Below, one piece after another: positions 8,160 through 17,984 of a stretch of DNA of 64,000 nucleotides (the stretch's first letter is position 1; each line of letters begins with the position of its first letter). The position numbers and the translations under genes were made by a program. Source of the stretch: Parahaliea maris (GTDB lineage: Bacteria; Pseudomonadota; Gammaproteobacteria; Pseudomonadales; Halieaceae); contig NZ_VRZA01000004.1 of the NCBI RefSeq assembly GCF_008064665.1, forward strand, positions 124,001 through 188,000. The letters are read 5' to 3'. The notes under the pieces were generated by a model. That model ran no database searches and was not told the DNA's origin. It saw nothing but the letters and a program-made list of their open reading frames with translations.

Positions 8160-10703
8160 TTAGTACTGGTAACTCACCTCCAACCCATAGGTCCGCGGCT
8201 GCCCGTACTGCTCCGAAATCAGCCCCAGGGTGCCGAAGTTGATGGAGAAGGTGGGATAGTCGTCGTCGGTGAGGTTGCGCCCCCAGGCCGTGATGCGCAG
8301 GCTGCCATTGCCAAGGGGAATGTTTTCCAGGTTCAGGCGTGCGTCCACCACCGTACGCTCGTCCATAATCTGGTGGGGGGAGATGACCGGTTCGCCGCCG
8401 ACCACGGCGGTCCACAGTGCGGACTCGTACCAGGCGTCCTGCCAGTTGGCCTGGACGTAGCCGGTGATGTCACCGAAGTGGGTGCGGGCAAACAGGTAGT
8501 CCGCGGTGAAGTTGAGTTGATTGCTGGGGGAGCCGCGCTTGGCAAGGTCGTCCGCCGGCAGGCAGGTGGCCGGCTCGTTGGTCCCGCACACGGCGGGGAA
8601 CTTGTCGTAGTTGCCATGGATGTAGGAGTAGCTCAGGCCCAGGACCAGGTCCTCCAATGGCGAGACCAGCAGCTCCAGTTCGCCACCCCAGCGGTCGGCT
8701 TTCCCTGAGTTGGTGATGACGCTGGTTGCCGCGCCGCCCTCGGTCTTGATCTGGCTGACCTGCAGGTCGTCGTAGGTATAGGTATAAAGTGAGCCGTTGA
8801 TCCGCAGGCGGCGGTCCCACCAGTCGCTCTTGATACCTAATTCCAGTTGTTCGATGGTTTCCTCGTCAAAGCCATTGTCGAAGATCTCGCCGTTGAAGCC
8901 GCCGCTGCGGTAGCCAGTGCTGTAGCGTATGAATGTGTTGATGTCTTCGGTCGCCTGGAAGGCGACAGTGAAGGTGCCGCTGGTATTGGAGAAGCTCTCG
9001 GCGCGGCTAACCGCCCGCGCGGGGTTGAAACCGAAGGGGGTGGCGAACTCCTTGTAGTCGTAGTCGATCTCCTTCTCTTCTTCGGTGTAACGCAGGCCGG
9101 CAGTCAGTGACAGGCGCTCGTCCAGCCAGCCGGGAGTCCAGGTGGCGTGGGCAAAGCCGGCCCAGGCATCGGTGGCATTGTCGTAGTACTGGGCGCCTGC
9201 GCCATTGAGGGGGGCCGCGAAGATGGCGTTGCGCCGATACTCGCCTTCGTCTTCGAAGTAGTAAGCGCCGAGTACGTACTCGAGGCGATCGGTGCTGCCG
9301 ATCATCTGCAGTTCTTCGGAGAATTGCTCGTAGCCGGTGAAGGTGTTCTGCTTGGTGTGGAAGGCGCCAAGGTTGTCGATACCGTCCCACAGCATGCCGG
9401 CGAAGGCGCCGACAGGGGCGCCGAGGAAGCCGATCTCCGCGCCGTAGATCTGGGCCATGGTGAGTTGCACCAGGTCGGAGTAGGCGCCGACGCCATTGCT
9501 GTCCAGGCGGCTGTCGAGGTCCTCGATATCACCGAAAACATTGGTTTCCACTTCTCGATAGCCGGTGATGGACTTGAAGGTAACATCGCCAAGGGCGCCG
9601 AGGTCGCCGGCTTCCCAGGTGAGTGTCAGGCTGTGGCCGTCAACCGTGTTGTCAGAGCGCGGGGTGAAGTCCGCGAGGCCATCGTCGGCTCGCCCCTCGC
9701 CTCGCTCCAAGGCGTTCTGGTAGGCGGCAATGGTCTGCTGCAGTGACGGTATCCAGCGGCTGCTGATGCGCGGGTCCGCACCGGGTATGTTGGCCATGCC
9801 CTGGGCGGCGGCCAGGGTGCCCTGTAGTGCTGCAATACGGCTAACGTTGCCGGCGGCATCCACCGGAGTGAAGCCCACCACCTGCTGCAGGGCGCCAGCT
9901 TCATCAAGTTCACTGTGGTCGTAGACATAGTCCACGTAGAAGCTGTCAGTGATGTTCCAATTGATCGCCGCGCGCCAGGATTGGCGGTCAAGTTCGTCGA
10001 AATCATCCCCGCCCGGGCTGTTGTTGTCGTAGAGGCCGTCGCGCAGGCGCGTCTGGTAACCGACGCTGGCGGAGAGTTCACCCAGGCCCTCGCCACTGGT
10101 ACCCACAGAGGGCAGGTCCATGTTCAGCTTGAATTCCCGGAAGTTGTAATTGCCGGCCTTGGCGGTGGCCCGCAGCCCGAATTCACCCGAGGGTTTGCGG
10201 GTGATGACATTGACGGCACCGGCGGTGGAGTTGCGGCCATACAGGGTGCCCTGGGGGCCGCGCAGAACCTCGATACGCTCGATTTCCGCTACATCCATGG
10301 CCGAGCCGTTTGCCTTGCCAATATAAACGCCATCCAGGTACATACCCACCGAAGGGTCCAGCGACAGGTTGGCCGGGTTGCCGCCCGCCACCCCGCGCAT
10401 GGCGAGACTGGTCGCGCCGCGGGAGCCGGGCGCCGAGAAGCCGGCTACGCCGGGTAGCTGGCCGATCAGGTCTTCCGTATTGCGAATGGCACGGTTCTCG
10501 ATATTGCTGGCGCTCAGCGCGCTAATGGATATCGGCGTCTCCTGGCTGGACTGCTCCCGCTTCTGGGCGGTGACAACCACTTCCTCGAGAGCGCCGCCCT
10601 GGGCCAGCGCAGGCAGCGCGGCAGGGGCGGCCAGCAGGGAGATTGCCAGGGCGAGGGGATTGGGGGCAAGGTAGGTTTGAAGGCGGTACTTCGGTAACAG
10701 CAT
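8160..10703 (-). CDS. TonB-dependent receptor (paralogue 1)
   Basis: An 847-residue outer-membrane receptor. A signal peptide ends near PALAQ, followed by a TonB box (EEVVVTAQKR, about 41-50), a plug domain with the typical RIEVLRGPQGTLYGRN, and a 22-strand barrel ending in the aromatic YGLEVSYQY needed for Bam insertion. Such receptors import scarce ligands (siderophores, vitamins, glycans, hydrophobic compounds) using TonB energy. The ligand is unknown. It is strongly similar along its entire length to the next receptor (843 aa), so the two arose by tandem duplication. The ATG start has GAGAGG upstream. The subtilase lies downstream on the same strand. Confidence 0.92.
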   Translation of the reverse strand: MLLPKYRLQTYLAPNPLALAISLLAAPAALPALAQGGALEEVVVTAQKREQSSQETPISISALSASNIENRAIRNTEDLIGQLPGVAGFSAPGSRGATSLAMRGVAGGNPANLSLDPSVGMYLDGVYIGKANGSAMDVAEIERIEVLRGPQGTLYGRNSTAGAVNVITRKPSGEFGLRATAKAGNYNFREFKLNMDLPSVGTSGEGLGELSASVGYQTRLRDGLYDNNSPGGDDFDELDRQSWRAAINWNITDSFYVDYVYDHSELDEAGALQQVVGFTPVDAAGNVSRIAALQGTLAAAQGMANIPGADPRISSRWIPSLQQTIAAYQNALERGEGRADDGLADFTPRSDNTVDGHSLTLTWEAGDLGALGDVTFKSITGYREVETNVFGDIEDLDSRLDSNGVGAYSDLVQLTMAQIYGAEIGFLGAPVGAFAGMLWDGIDNLGAFHTKQNTFTGYEQFSEELQMIGSTDRLEYVLGAYYFEDEGEYRRNAIFAAPLNGAGAQYYDNATDAWAGFAHATWTPGWLDERLSLTAGLRYTEEEKEIDYDYKEFATPFGFNPARAVSRAESFSNTSGTFTVAFQATEDINTFIRYSTGYRSGGFNGEIFDNGFDEETIEQLELGIKSDWWDRRLRINGSLYTYTYDDLQVSQIKTEGGAATSVITNSGKADRWGGELELLVSPLEDLVLGLSYSYIHGNYDKFPAVCGTNEPATCLPADDLAKRGSPSNQLNFTADYLFARTHFGDITGYVQANWQDAWYESALWTAVVGGEPVISPHQIMDERTVVDARLNLENIPLGNGSLRITAWGRNLTDDDYPTFSINFGTLGLISEQYGQPRTYGLEVSYQY

Positions 10704-10944
10704 GAGGGCCTCTCTCTATCATTATTAACGGCACCGGGTGTCCGGCCGCTCTGTCCTGCAAAAGACTAAAAGCTAACTACAGATAAATAATTATCCGTGG
10801 GAAAACGATACACAGGAGAGGGGCTGGCCTCCATAACCGAGTTGGTCAGCAGGCCGGATGGCGGTATTACTATTAATACCAGCTAGGCGAGATTGGGGGA
10901 GTCGGTGCCCGGCGGTCTCAGGCCGATGGTGGTAACTGGCTGTC
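10704..10944. other. Upstream region of TBDR paralogue 1
   Basis: AT-rich promoter-like DNA around 10760-10800, including an inverted repeat GATAA-N4-TTATC at about 10782-10796 that could be part of a promoter or operator. It differs from the palindrome upstream of paralogue 2. No gene seen. Confidence 0.35.
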
Positions 10945-10982
10945 CGAAAAAGCGGGCGGCACCCGAGGGAGTGGCCGCCCGC
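10945..10982 (-). terminator. Rho-independent terminator of TBDR paralogue 2
   Basis: A 9-bp GC stem (10952-10960 with 10974-10982). On the minus strand the hairpin is directly followed by CTTTTTCGG. It lies 20 bases past the receptor stop. Confidence 0.75.
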
Positions 10983-11001
10983 AGAAGGACTTTGCTCTTA
11001 C

Positions 11002-13533
11002 TCAGTAGTCGTAGGTGACCTCGAGACCGTAGGTGCGCGGCGCCCCGTACTGCTCGGTGAGCAGACCCAGGCTGCCGAGGTTGATGCCGAAGGTCGGGTA
11101 ATCGTCATCGGTCAGATTGCGTCCCCACAGAGTGAAGCGCAGGTTGCCGTCCCCCAGTGGAATGCCCTCCAGGTTCAGGCGCGCGTTGACGATGGTGCGC
11201 TCATCCATGCCCAGGTGGTCGTAGATCACCGGGTCGCCGCCGACCACGCCGCTCCACAGGGCAGTTTCCACCCAGTCGCTCTGCCAGTTGGCCTGGATGT
11301 AGCCGGTGATGTCACCGAAACCGGTGCGGGCGAACAGGTAGTCGGCGGATACACTGACCTGGTGGTCAGGCGAGGCGCCGCGCTGGGCGTTGTCCACGCC
11401 GCTGAGGCAGGTGGTCGGTACATTGGTGCCGCAGACATCGGGGAACTTCTCGAAGTCGCCATCGACGTAGGAGTAGGTCAGGCCCAGCACCAGGTCCTCG
11501 AGCGGAGACACCATCATCTCCAGTTCGCCACCCCAGCGCTCGGTTTCACCGGCGTTGGTAATCTGGCTGGTGGCGGCGCCGCTGTCAGTCTTGATCTGGC
11601 TGACCTGCAGGTCTTCGTAGGTGTAGGCGTAAAGTGAGCCGTTCACCCGCAGGCGCTTGTCCCACCAGTCGGTCTTGAAGCCGATCTCGTACTGCTCGAT
11701 GGTCTCTTCGTCGTACGCGTTGTCATACACTTCGCCGTTGAAGCCACCGCTGCGGTAACCCGTGGCGTAGCGCAGGAAGGTGTTGAAATCGTCGGTGACC
11801 TGGTAGGCCAGGGTGAAGTTGCCGCTGACATTGGAGAAGCTCTCGTCACGACTTATCGCCTGCGCAGGAACCGAACTGAAGGGTGTGTCGTAGGCGCCGT
11901 AGTCGTAGTCGATGGACTTGTCTTCCTCGGTGTAGCGAATACCGAAGGTCAGGGCGATGTGGTCTTCCAGCCAGCCCGGGGTCCAGGTGGTCTGGGCGAA
12001 GCTGGCCCAGGCCTCGGTAGCGTTGTCGTAATACTGGCTGCCGGCGCCGTTCAGGGGGGCGGCAAAGATGGCGTTGCGGCGGTACTCGCCCTCGTCTTCG
12101 AAGTAGTACAGGCCCAGCACGTATTCCATGCGCTCGGTGCTGCCGACCATCTGCAGTTCTTCAGAGAATTGCTCGTAACCGGTGGTGGTGTCCTGCTTGC
12201 TGTGGAAGGCGCCAATCTCGTCGATGCCGTTCCACAGGCGGCCTGCGAACACACCCGACGGTGCGCCGGTGAAGCCGATTTCGGCGCCATAAATTTGCGC
12301 CAGGGTGAGGTGCACCAGGTCTGACCAGGCGCCTGTGCCGTTGCCGTCAACCCGGCTGTCGATGTCTTCCAGGTCACCGAACACACTGGTTTCCAGTTCC
12401 CGGTAGGCGGTAATCGACTTGAAGGTGACGTCACCGAAGAAACCGAGGTCGCCGGCTTCCCAGGTGGCAGTCAGGGCGTGGCCATCCACATCGTTTTTCG
12501 ACGCCGGTGCGAAGTCGGCGAGGCCGTCATCGGCGCGGCCCTCGCCACGGTCGAGGGCATTCTGGTAAGCGGCGATGCTCTGCTGCAGGGAGGGAATCCA
12601 GCGCTCGCTGATACGTGAGTCGGCGCCGGGGTTGGCGGCCCAGCCCTGGGCAGCGAGCAGGACACCCTGCATGGCCTGCAGGCGGCTCACGTTACCGGCG
12701 GCGTCCAGTGGGGTCAGGCCGACCACCTGTTGCAGGGCGCCGATTTCGTCCAGCTCGCTGTGGTCGTAGATGTAGTCCACGTAGACGCTGTCGGTGATGT
12801 TCCAGCTCACCGCTGCACGCCAGGCCTGGCGGTCGAGGTCGTCAAAGTCCTCGCCCCCGGGGCTGTCGTTTTCGTAGAAACCGTCCCGCAGGCGGGTCTG
12901 GTATCCGAAATTCAGGGCGAACTCGCCGAGGCCTTCGCCGACAGCGCCAAAAGCCGGCAGGTCGAGGTTGGTCTTGAACTCGCGGAAGTTGTAGTTACCG
13001 GCCTTGGCACTGGCGCGCAGGCCCAGTTCCCCGGTGGGCTTCTTGGTGATGAAGTTGACGGCACCGGCGGTGGAGTTGCGCCCGTACAGGGTGCCCTGGG
13101 GGCCCCGCAGGACTTCGATGCGCTCGATCTCGGCCACGTCCATGGCGGAGCCCACCAGCTTGCCGACATAGACGCCGTCCATGTACATGGCCACCGACGG
13201 GTCCAGTGACAGGTTGGCCGGGTTGCCGGCGGAGACGCCGCGCATGGCCAGGCTGGAGGCGCCGCGGGAGCCCGGCGCGGTGTAGCCGGACAGGCCCGGG
13301 AGTTCGCCGATCAGGTCTTCGCTGTTGGCGATGCCGCGGTTCTCCACGGCGTTCTCACTCAGGGCGGTGATGGAGATCGGGGTATCCTGGCTGGACTCCT
13401 CCCGTTTCTGGGCGGTGACCACCACTTCCTCAAGGGCGAATCCCTGGGCCAGAGTGGGCATGGCGGCCGGGGCGCTCAACAGGGAGATGGCTAGCGCCAG
13501 TGGCGCGTGGCGGAAAGGTCTTGCGTGGTGCAT
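11002..13533 (-). CDS. TonB-dependent receptor (paralogue 2)
   Basis: An 843-residue receptor with signal peptide (cleavage near PTLAQ), TonB box EEVVVTAQKR, plug with RIEVLRGPQGTLYGRN and C-terminal YGLEVTYDY. It aligns with paralogue 1 throughout, with the same unusual insertions, so the two are tandem duplicates that have diverged. The ATG start has a GAGG-like site. A perfect 14-bp palindrome lies 57-70 nt upstream of the start, and a TetR gene ends 220 bases upstream on the same strand, suggesting local control. The ligand is unknown. Confidence 0.92.
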   Translation of the reverse strand: MHHARPFRHAPLALAISLLSAPAAMPTLAQGFALEEVVVTAQKREESSQDTPISITALSENAVENRGIANSEDLIGELPGLSGYTAPGSRGASSLAMRGVSAGNPANLSLDPSVAMYMDGVYVGKLVGSAMDVAEIERIEVLRGPQGTLYGRNSTAGAVNFITKKPTGELGLRASAKAGNYNFREFKTNLDLPAFGAVGEGLGEFALNFGYQTRLRDGFYENDSPGGEDFDDLDRQAWRAAVSWNITDSVYVDYIYDHSELDEIGALQQVVGLTPLDAAGNVSRLQAMQGVLLAAQGWAANPGADSRISERWIPSLQQSIAAYQNALDRGEGRADDGLADFAPASKNDVDGHALTATWEAGDLGFFGDVTFKSITAYRELETSVFGDLEDIDSRVDGNGTGAWSDLVHLTLAQIYGAEIGFTGAPSGVFAGRLWNGIDEIGAFHSKQDTTTGYEQFSEELQMVGSTERMEYVLGLYYFEDEGEYRRNAIFAAPLNGAGSQYYDNATEAWASFAQTTWTPGWLEDHIALTFGIRYTEEDKSIDYDYGAYDTPFSSVPAQAISRDESFSNVSGNFTLAYQVTDDFNTFLRYATGYRSGGFNGEVYDNAYDEETIEQYEIGFKTDWWDKRLRVNGSLYAYTYEDLQVSQIKTDSGAATSQITNAGETERWGGELEMMVSPLEDLVLGLTYSYVDGDFEKFPDVCGTNVPTTCLSGVDNAQRGASPDHQVSVSADYLFARTGFGDITGYIQANWQSDWVETALWSGVVGGDPVIYDHLGMDERTIVNARLNLEGIPLGDGNLRFTLWGRNLTDDDYPTFGINLGSLGLLTEQYGAPRTYGLEVTYDY

Positions 13534-13589
13534 GTAGGCCTCGCTGAATCTGTTATGCAGGCGTGCTGCCTGGGTCTTATCGGGCGGCT

Positions 13590-13603
13590 GGTTTATATAA
13601 ACC
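13590..13603. promoter_or_regulatory. Candidate TetR operator, perfect palindrome GGTTTATATAAACC
   Basis: A perfect 14-bp palindrome between the TetR gene and TBDR paralogue 2, in the expected promoter region of the receptor. Size and symmetry fit TetR-family operators. Assignment to the neighbouring regulator is inference. Confidence 0.5.
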
Positions 13604-13752
13604 GGAGTTTAAAATATTACCGCGGGCAAAAGATACGCGCCCAAGGGCCAGCAGGCCACACACAAATTCAGGCAGGGGTGGCCCTGCGGTTTAAATTGAC
13701 AAACCCGCCCGGTGCGGGAGATCCGGGCAGTGGCGTGTGATGTCTGAGGGGG

Positions 13753-14388
13753 TCAGGCAGGCGGAGCGGGCCGCAGGGCAGCGGTGAGAAAAGTTGCTGC
13801 TGCCACCAACTCCCGATGCAGGGGGTAGTTGGGGTCGATCAGCCAGGTCATGAACTGGTGTACGTAAATCCCGGTGACGTATTCGGTCAGTTGCTCCGGT
13901 CTGGCATCGCTGCGGACTTCACCGCGTTGGATGCCGGCTTCCAGCAGGTTCTGCAGTGCATTGCGGGTGGCGGGGAAGCGGCGCAGGTCGCTGGGACCTT
14001 CGGACGGTTCCGTGGATCCGTAGACCTGCAGGGACTGCAGCATCAGTGAGCGGGTCAGGTGTGGCGTCGCTTCCGTCATGGAAGCGACGTAATTGAAAAA
14101 CGCTTCGAGCCGTTTGCCGGTCACGGCAGAGGTCTGCGCAGTGGCTTCGATCACCTCGGCAAAACGTTCGTCCACCTCCGGCAGCAGGGCCTGCAGGATG
14201 CTGAGTTTACTGGGAAAGTAATTGAACAGGGTGGGCTTTGAAATATCCGCCTGCTCGGCGATGGCTTCGACCGTGGTTGCCTCGAAGCCGTGGCGGTTGA
14301 ACTGGGCCTGGGCCACCTGCAGGATGCGCTCCCGGGTCTCGCGCTTCTTGCGCTCTCGACGCCCCTCGGGGGCAGGAGAAGGTTCCAT
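13753..14388 (-). CDS. TetR/AcrR-family transcriptional regulator
   Basis: A 211-residue protein. The N-terminal DNA-binding domain carries the classic TetR helix-turn-helix (about residues 38-61, including ATTVEAIAEQADISKPTLFNYF), after a basic arm. The helical C-terminal domain (about 70-205) would bind an unknown ligand and dimerise. Start at ATG 14388. An inverted repeat CAAAT-N5-ATTTG lies just upstream of the start and could be an autoregulatory site. It probably represses the downstream receptor gene; a palindrome in between supports that, but binding is unproven. Confidence 0.88.
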   Translation of the reverse strand: MEPSPAPEGRRERKKRETRERILQVAQAQFNRHGFEATTVEAIAEQADISKPTLFNYFPSKLSILQALLPEVDERFAEVIEATAQTSAVTGKRLEAFFNYVASMTEATPHLTRSLMLQSLQVYGSTEPSEGPSDLRRFPATRNALQNLLEAGIQRGEVRSDARPEQLTEYVTGIYVHQFMTWLIDPNYPLHRELVAAATFLTAALRPAPPA

Positions 14389-14565
14389 ACTTTACCCAAA
14401 TAAAAAATTTGACCGATGCCGCCATTAAGCCCCAGTTACACCGTGATGCCAAGGGCTAATCACCCGTGCTGCTGTTGGCAGGAGTCGCCGGACTGATGCC
14501 CGCGCCAACCAGCGGGCGCGCGGTATACCCCAGTGACAGACCTCGGTATTGGCCGCCAATTCCGC

Positions 14566-14571
14566 TATAAT
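14566..14571 (+). promoter_or_regulatory. Probable -10 box (TATAAT) of lipA
   Basis: A consensus TATAAT 50 bases before the lipA start. The hexamer 17 bases further up (TCGGTA) is a poor -35, so strength depends on the -10 or an activator. Confidence 0.45.
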
Positions 14572-14621
14572 CAGCGCCTTTCGCCCATCGGGTGCACCCC
14601 GCGGACAGTTCAGGACAGTCG

Positions 14622-15608
14622 ATGACAGACAGCAATCTCATTCCCACGGTTCAGGTACACAGCGGCCAGAAGTTCGTCAACGACCGTGGCATCACTGCGA
14701 TCAAGGACGGCATCAAGGCCAGCAGCCAGCAGGGCGAGCGCCTGAAAAAGCCGGAATGGCTGCGCATTCGCGCCCGCGGCGGGGCCACCTATGAGAAGGT
14801 GAAGGGCATTGTGCACGAGCATCGCCTGGCCACGGTCTGTGAAGAGGCCATGTGTCCCAACATGAGTGAATGCTGGAGCGCGGGGACTGCCACCATCATG
14901 CTGATGGGCGACGTCTGTACCCGCGCCTGCCGGTTCTGCGCCGTCAACACCGGTAACCCCAAAGGCTGGCTGGATTCGGAAGAACCCGACAACACCGCGC
15001 GCTCGGTGGCGCTGATGGGCCTGAAGTACGTGGTGCTGACCTCGGTTAATCGCGACGACCTCGCCGATGGTGGCGCTGGCCACTACGCCGCCTGCGTGCG
15101 GCGGGTGAAAGAGGACAACCCGGAAACGGCGGTGGAAGCCCTGACCCCGGATTTCCTCGGGGTTCTGGCCGATGTGGAAACCGTGGTGGATTCCGGTATC
15201 GAAGTCTTTGCCCAGAACGTGGAAACCGTGCGTCGCCTGACCCATCCGGTGCGCGACCCCCGCGCCTCCTATGAACAGACCCTCGCGGTGCTGGCCCACG
15301 CCAAGGCCCACCGTCCCGACGTGCTCACCAAGACCAGCCTGATGCTGGGCCTGGGTGAAACCGACGAGGAAATTCGCGAGGCCATGGACGACCTGCGGGC
15401 GGCGAAGGTGGACATCCTCACCTTCGGCCAGTACCTGCAGCCCACTGCCAATCACCTGCCCATCCAGCGCTATGTCACTCCGGACGAATTCGAACAGTAC
15501 CGTTTGTGGGGGCTGGAAAAGGGCTTCCTGGAAGTGGTGTCCGGCGTCTTCGTCCGCTCCAGCTACCGCGCCGAACAGGTGCTGGAAAAGAACAACGTCG
15601 GTCTCTGA
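14622..15608 (+). CDS. lipA: Lipoyl synthase
   Basis: A 328-residue radical-SAM enzyme that inserts two sulfurs into protein-bound octanoyl groups to make lipoyl cofactors of the 2-oxoacid dehydrogenases and the glycine cleavage system. The auxiliary cluster cysteines are Cys73, Cys78 and Cys84 ([12 protein letters not shown]); the radical-SAM cluster is Cys99, Cys103 and Cys106 (CTRACRFC). The C-terminal RSSYRAE supplies the conserved serine. ATG 14622 is preceded by AGGA; a GTG 30 bases upstream would only add a non-conserved tail. No lipB is visible nearby. Confidence 0.97.
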   Translation: MTDSNLIPTVQVHSGQKFVNDRGITAIKDGIKASSQQGERLKKPEWLRIRARGGATYEKVKGIVHEHRLATVCEEAMCPNMSECWSAGTATIMLMGDVCTRACRFCAVNTGNPKGWLDSEEPDNTARSVALMGLKYVVLTSVNRDDLADGGAGHYAACVRRVKEDNPETAVEALTPDFLGVLADVETVVDSGIEVFAQNVETVRRLTHPVRDPRASYEQTLAVLAHAKAHRPDVLTKTSLMLGLGETDEEIREAMDDLRAAKVDILTFGQYLQPTANHLPIQRYVTPDEFEQYRLWGLEKGFLEVVSGVFVRSSYRAEQVLEKNNVGL

Positions 15609-15610
15609 AC

Positions 15611-15628
15611 CGGCGCGTTAACGCGCCG
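15611..15628. terminator. 18-bp perfect palindrome between convergent genes
   Basis: CGGCGCGTTAACGCGCCG lies right after the lipA stop and contains the stop codon of the convergent gene. It can form a strong hairpin in both transcripts but lacks a T-run, so it may be a 3'-end stabiliser rather than a classic terminator. Confidence 0.45.
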
Positions 15629-17879
15629 CGGTATTGAAGCCCTGACAGGTCTCCGGCAGCGGCAGCCAGCTGTCGGGGATCGGGTTGTTCTCACAGATCA
15701 GCGTCAGCACCTCTTCGCGCTGCTCACTGGCCCACGCATCGTAGCGTTCCAACTGGGCGACAAAACGTGGGTCCTGCTGTGAAGGCGCCAGCAGCGGGTC
15801 GAGCAGTTCATTGCGGGGTGCCAGCTGACTTGGGGTTGCCGCCGCCATCTGCGTCAACGCTCCCTCTTCGTCCCCGTTTAACCAGGTCAGAACGATCCGG
15901 TCCTTGATATAGGAAGGGAACAGGGTAAGGGGTGTTCCCTCGCGGCTGTCGAGGTCTTTCTCGATGGCTGTGAGAAGTTGCCGGGCACCGGATTCATCGC
16001 CAGTGCGGCGCAGTAGCCAGGCGTAACGCAGGCCTGGGTGCAGGCTGTAGCCCTGGCTGGTGGGCAGGTCCGGTGCGGCGATCTCGTGTATTTGCCGGTA
16101 GAGCGGGAGTGCAGCGTCCAGGTCGCCGGCGTAATACGTGTTGTAGGCGAGAGTGAGCAGGTTGCTGGTGTTGTCCGGGTCCGTGTTCACGGCGGTCTCT
16201 GCATAACCTCGCGCCTCGGCGAATTCTTCCGGTGTCGCCGCGGCGAAGGTGCGGGCGTAATCGGAAATACGCCGCGCTTCGCTGACCAGCCCCACGATAC
16301 TCAGGCCGCCGGCGAGGCCGCCATGGCTGTAAGTGTCCAGCGGGTTATCGCGGAATGCCAGCAGTGACCAGCGCAGGGACTCCGCGATGTTCCCCTCGCT
16401 GGCGCTGACATTGGCGTGGGTGGAGTGCCCGGCCCAGGTACTCACTTCCAGGAGGTCATCGGCGATGCGGTGGGCCCGCTCCGGATCGGTGTGGCCGAGG
16501 AACATGCCGGCATAATTCAGGCGGCCAATGACCGAAAGCGGGTCGACTTCCTGGATGCGCTTGATGTAGCTGTAGGCCAGCTGGTACTGCCCTGAGAGCA
16601 GGGCGCTATTGTTAATCCAGTTCATTGCATCGATATAGGCCGGATTAAGTTCCAGGGCCCGCTGGCAGTATTCGACCGAGCGCTGAAAATCCTCCTGTGT
16701 CGAGGCCAACTGGCACTTTGCACCCCAGGCCTCCGCCAGGGTTTCGGTGAGGGCGAAAGCCCGGTCGATATGGGGCGTGGCCTTGGCGATGACCTGGGCG
16801 GTCGTAAGATCGCCATAGGAAGACGGCGAATTGTGGAGCAGGGTATAGGCGATCGCCAGCTGTGCCCGGGCCGGAGCGTATTCGGGATCCAGCCGTACCG
16901 AACGCTCCAGTTCCTGCACCGCCTGGGTGATCGCCTTGTTGCCGCGCTGGTTGATCAGGTAGCGCCCGTGCAGGTAGGCCTCGTAGGCGGCAGTGTTGGC
17001 GGTGGCCGCCACTTTGGGTCCGCTGTCGCCCTGGTTTTCCAGTTCCAGCTCCGCCCGCAGTGCCTCACTGATGGCCAGGGAGATTTCGTCCTGGATGGCA
17101 AACACGTCGTTCAGTTCGCGGTCGTAGGTTTCGGACCACAGGTGATACCCGTGCTCGGCCTCGATCAACTGGGCCGTGATACGCAGGCGATTACCGGCCT
17201 TGCGTACCGAACCTTCCAGCACGTGGTTGACGTTGAGTTGGCTGGCAATATCACTGATATTGCGGTTGTCTCCCTTGAATTGGAAGGAGGAGGTGCGCGC
17301 CGCCACCCGCAGGTCCGAGAACTGGGCCAGTACGTTGAGCAGTTCTTCGGATATGCCGTCGGAGAAGAATTCCTGTTCCGGGTCCGACGACAGGTTCACG
17401 AAGGGCAGAACGGCGATGGAGGGCGTGCCGGAAGCGGTGACAGGTGCCGGTGTCGACCCGGTGGTGTCCGCCGCGGAGGGCGCCCTGGCGGCATCGGCCG
17501 CAGCGGCAACAGGCGCCTCGGCGGGCGGGTGCTCGCGGGTAAAGCGCGACTCCCAGAAGAAATAGCCCGCCACGACCACCAACAGTGCGATAATGCCGAA
17601 GTCCAGCTTGCGTCCGGTTACGTGGGTAATGGAGGCGTCGCGGTCTACCTCGGCCTCGCGCTTGATACCCTCGGGAGTAATTTCGAAGGCCCAGGCGAAC
17701 AGCAGGGAAAGGGGGAAACCCAGGCCCAGCAGGAGCATGAAGGCCTGCATGACCCACAGCGGAGAGCCGATGTTGTCGAGGACCAGGTCGGCGATTTGCA
17801 GCAACAGCCATGCCGTTACCGCATAGGCAATCCCCACGCGGATGACGTTGCGACGCTTCAGTTCTTCGAACAGGCCCAT
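15618..17879 (-). CDS. Membrane protein with TolB-like domain and TPR repeats
   Basis: A 753-residue protein beginning MGLFEELKRRNVIRV, a start conserved in this family; start ATG 17879 has GAGGGGG upstream. Three membrane segments lie at about 11-34, 43-66 and 93-109. An Ala/Pro linker follows, then a TolB/FlgO-like domain (about 153-280, beginning SIAVLPFVNLSSDPEQEFFSDG) and many tetratricopeptide repeats to the end. Relatives are often annotated as adenylate-cyclase-like regulators, but no cyclase catalytic domain is present here. The periplasmic TPR region probably mediates protein contacts. Its job is unknown. It is convergent with lipA and divergent from the PLP enzyme. Confidence 0.8.
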   Translation of the reverse strand: MGLFEELKRRNVIRVGIAYAVTAWLLLQIADLVLDNIGSPLWVMQAFMLLLGLGFPLSLLFAWAFEITPEGIKREAEVDRDASITHVTGRKLDFGIIALLVVVAGYFFWESRFTREHPPAEAPVAAAADAARAPSAADTTGSTPAPVTASGTPSIAVLPFVNLSSDPEQEFFSDGISEELLNVLAQFSDLRVAARTSSFQFKGDNRNISDIASQLNVNHVLEGSVRKAGNRLRITAQLIEAEHGYHLWSETYDRELNDVFAIQDEISLAISEALRAELELENQGDSGPKVAATANTAAYEAYLHGRYLINQRGNKAITQAVQELERSVRLDPEYAPARAQLAIAYTLLHNSPSSYGDLTTAQVIAKATPHIDRAFALTETLAEAWGAKCQLASTQEDFQRSVEYCQRALELNPAYIDAMNWINNSALLSGQYQLAYSYIKRIQEVDPLSVIGRLNYAGMFLGHTDPERAHRIADDLLEVSTWAGHSTHANVSASEGNIAESLRWSLLAFRDNPLDTYSHGGLAGGLSIVGLVSEARRISDYARTFAAATPEEFAEARGYAETAVNTDPDNTSNLLTLAYNTYYAGDLDAALPLYRQIHEIAAPDLPTSQGYSLHPGLRYAWLLRRTGDESGARQLLTAIEKDLDSREGTPLTLFPSYIKDRIVLTWLNGDEEGALTQMAAATPSQLAPRNELLDPLLAPSQQDPRFVAQLERYDAWASEQREEVLTLICENNPIPDSWLPLPETCQGFNTAAR

Positions 17880-17984
17880 AGAGCCCCCTCTCGGGGCCGG
17901 AAGAAGTGCCCACGATAGCAGAGTCACTGGAGCGGACTCAATCGGGTCGTTGCGGCAATAATCTGGAGACAGCAACGAATAGCC

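Noticed and set aside
7916-8242. 108-codon plus-strand frame in the subtilase upstream region
   Set aside because: Runs antisense into the TBDR gene and has no family features; I cannot support it as a gene.
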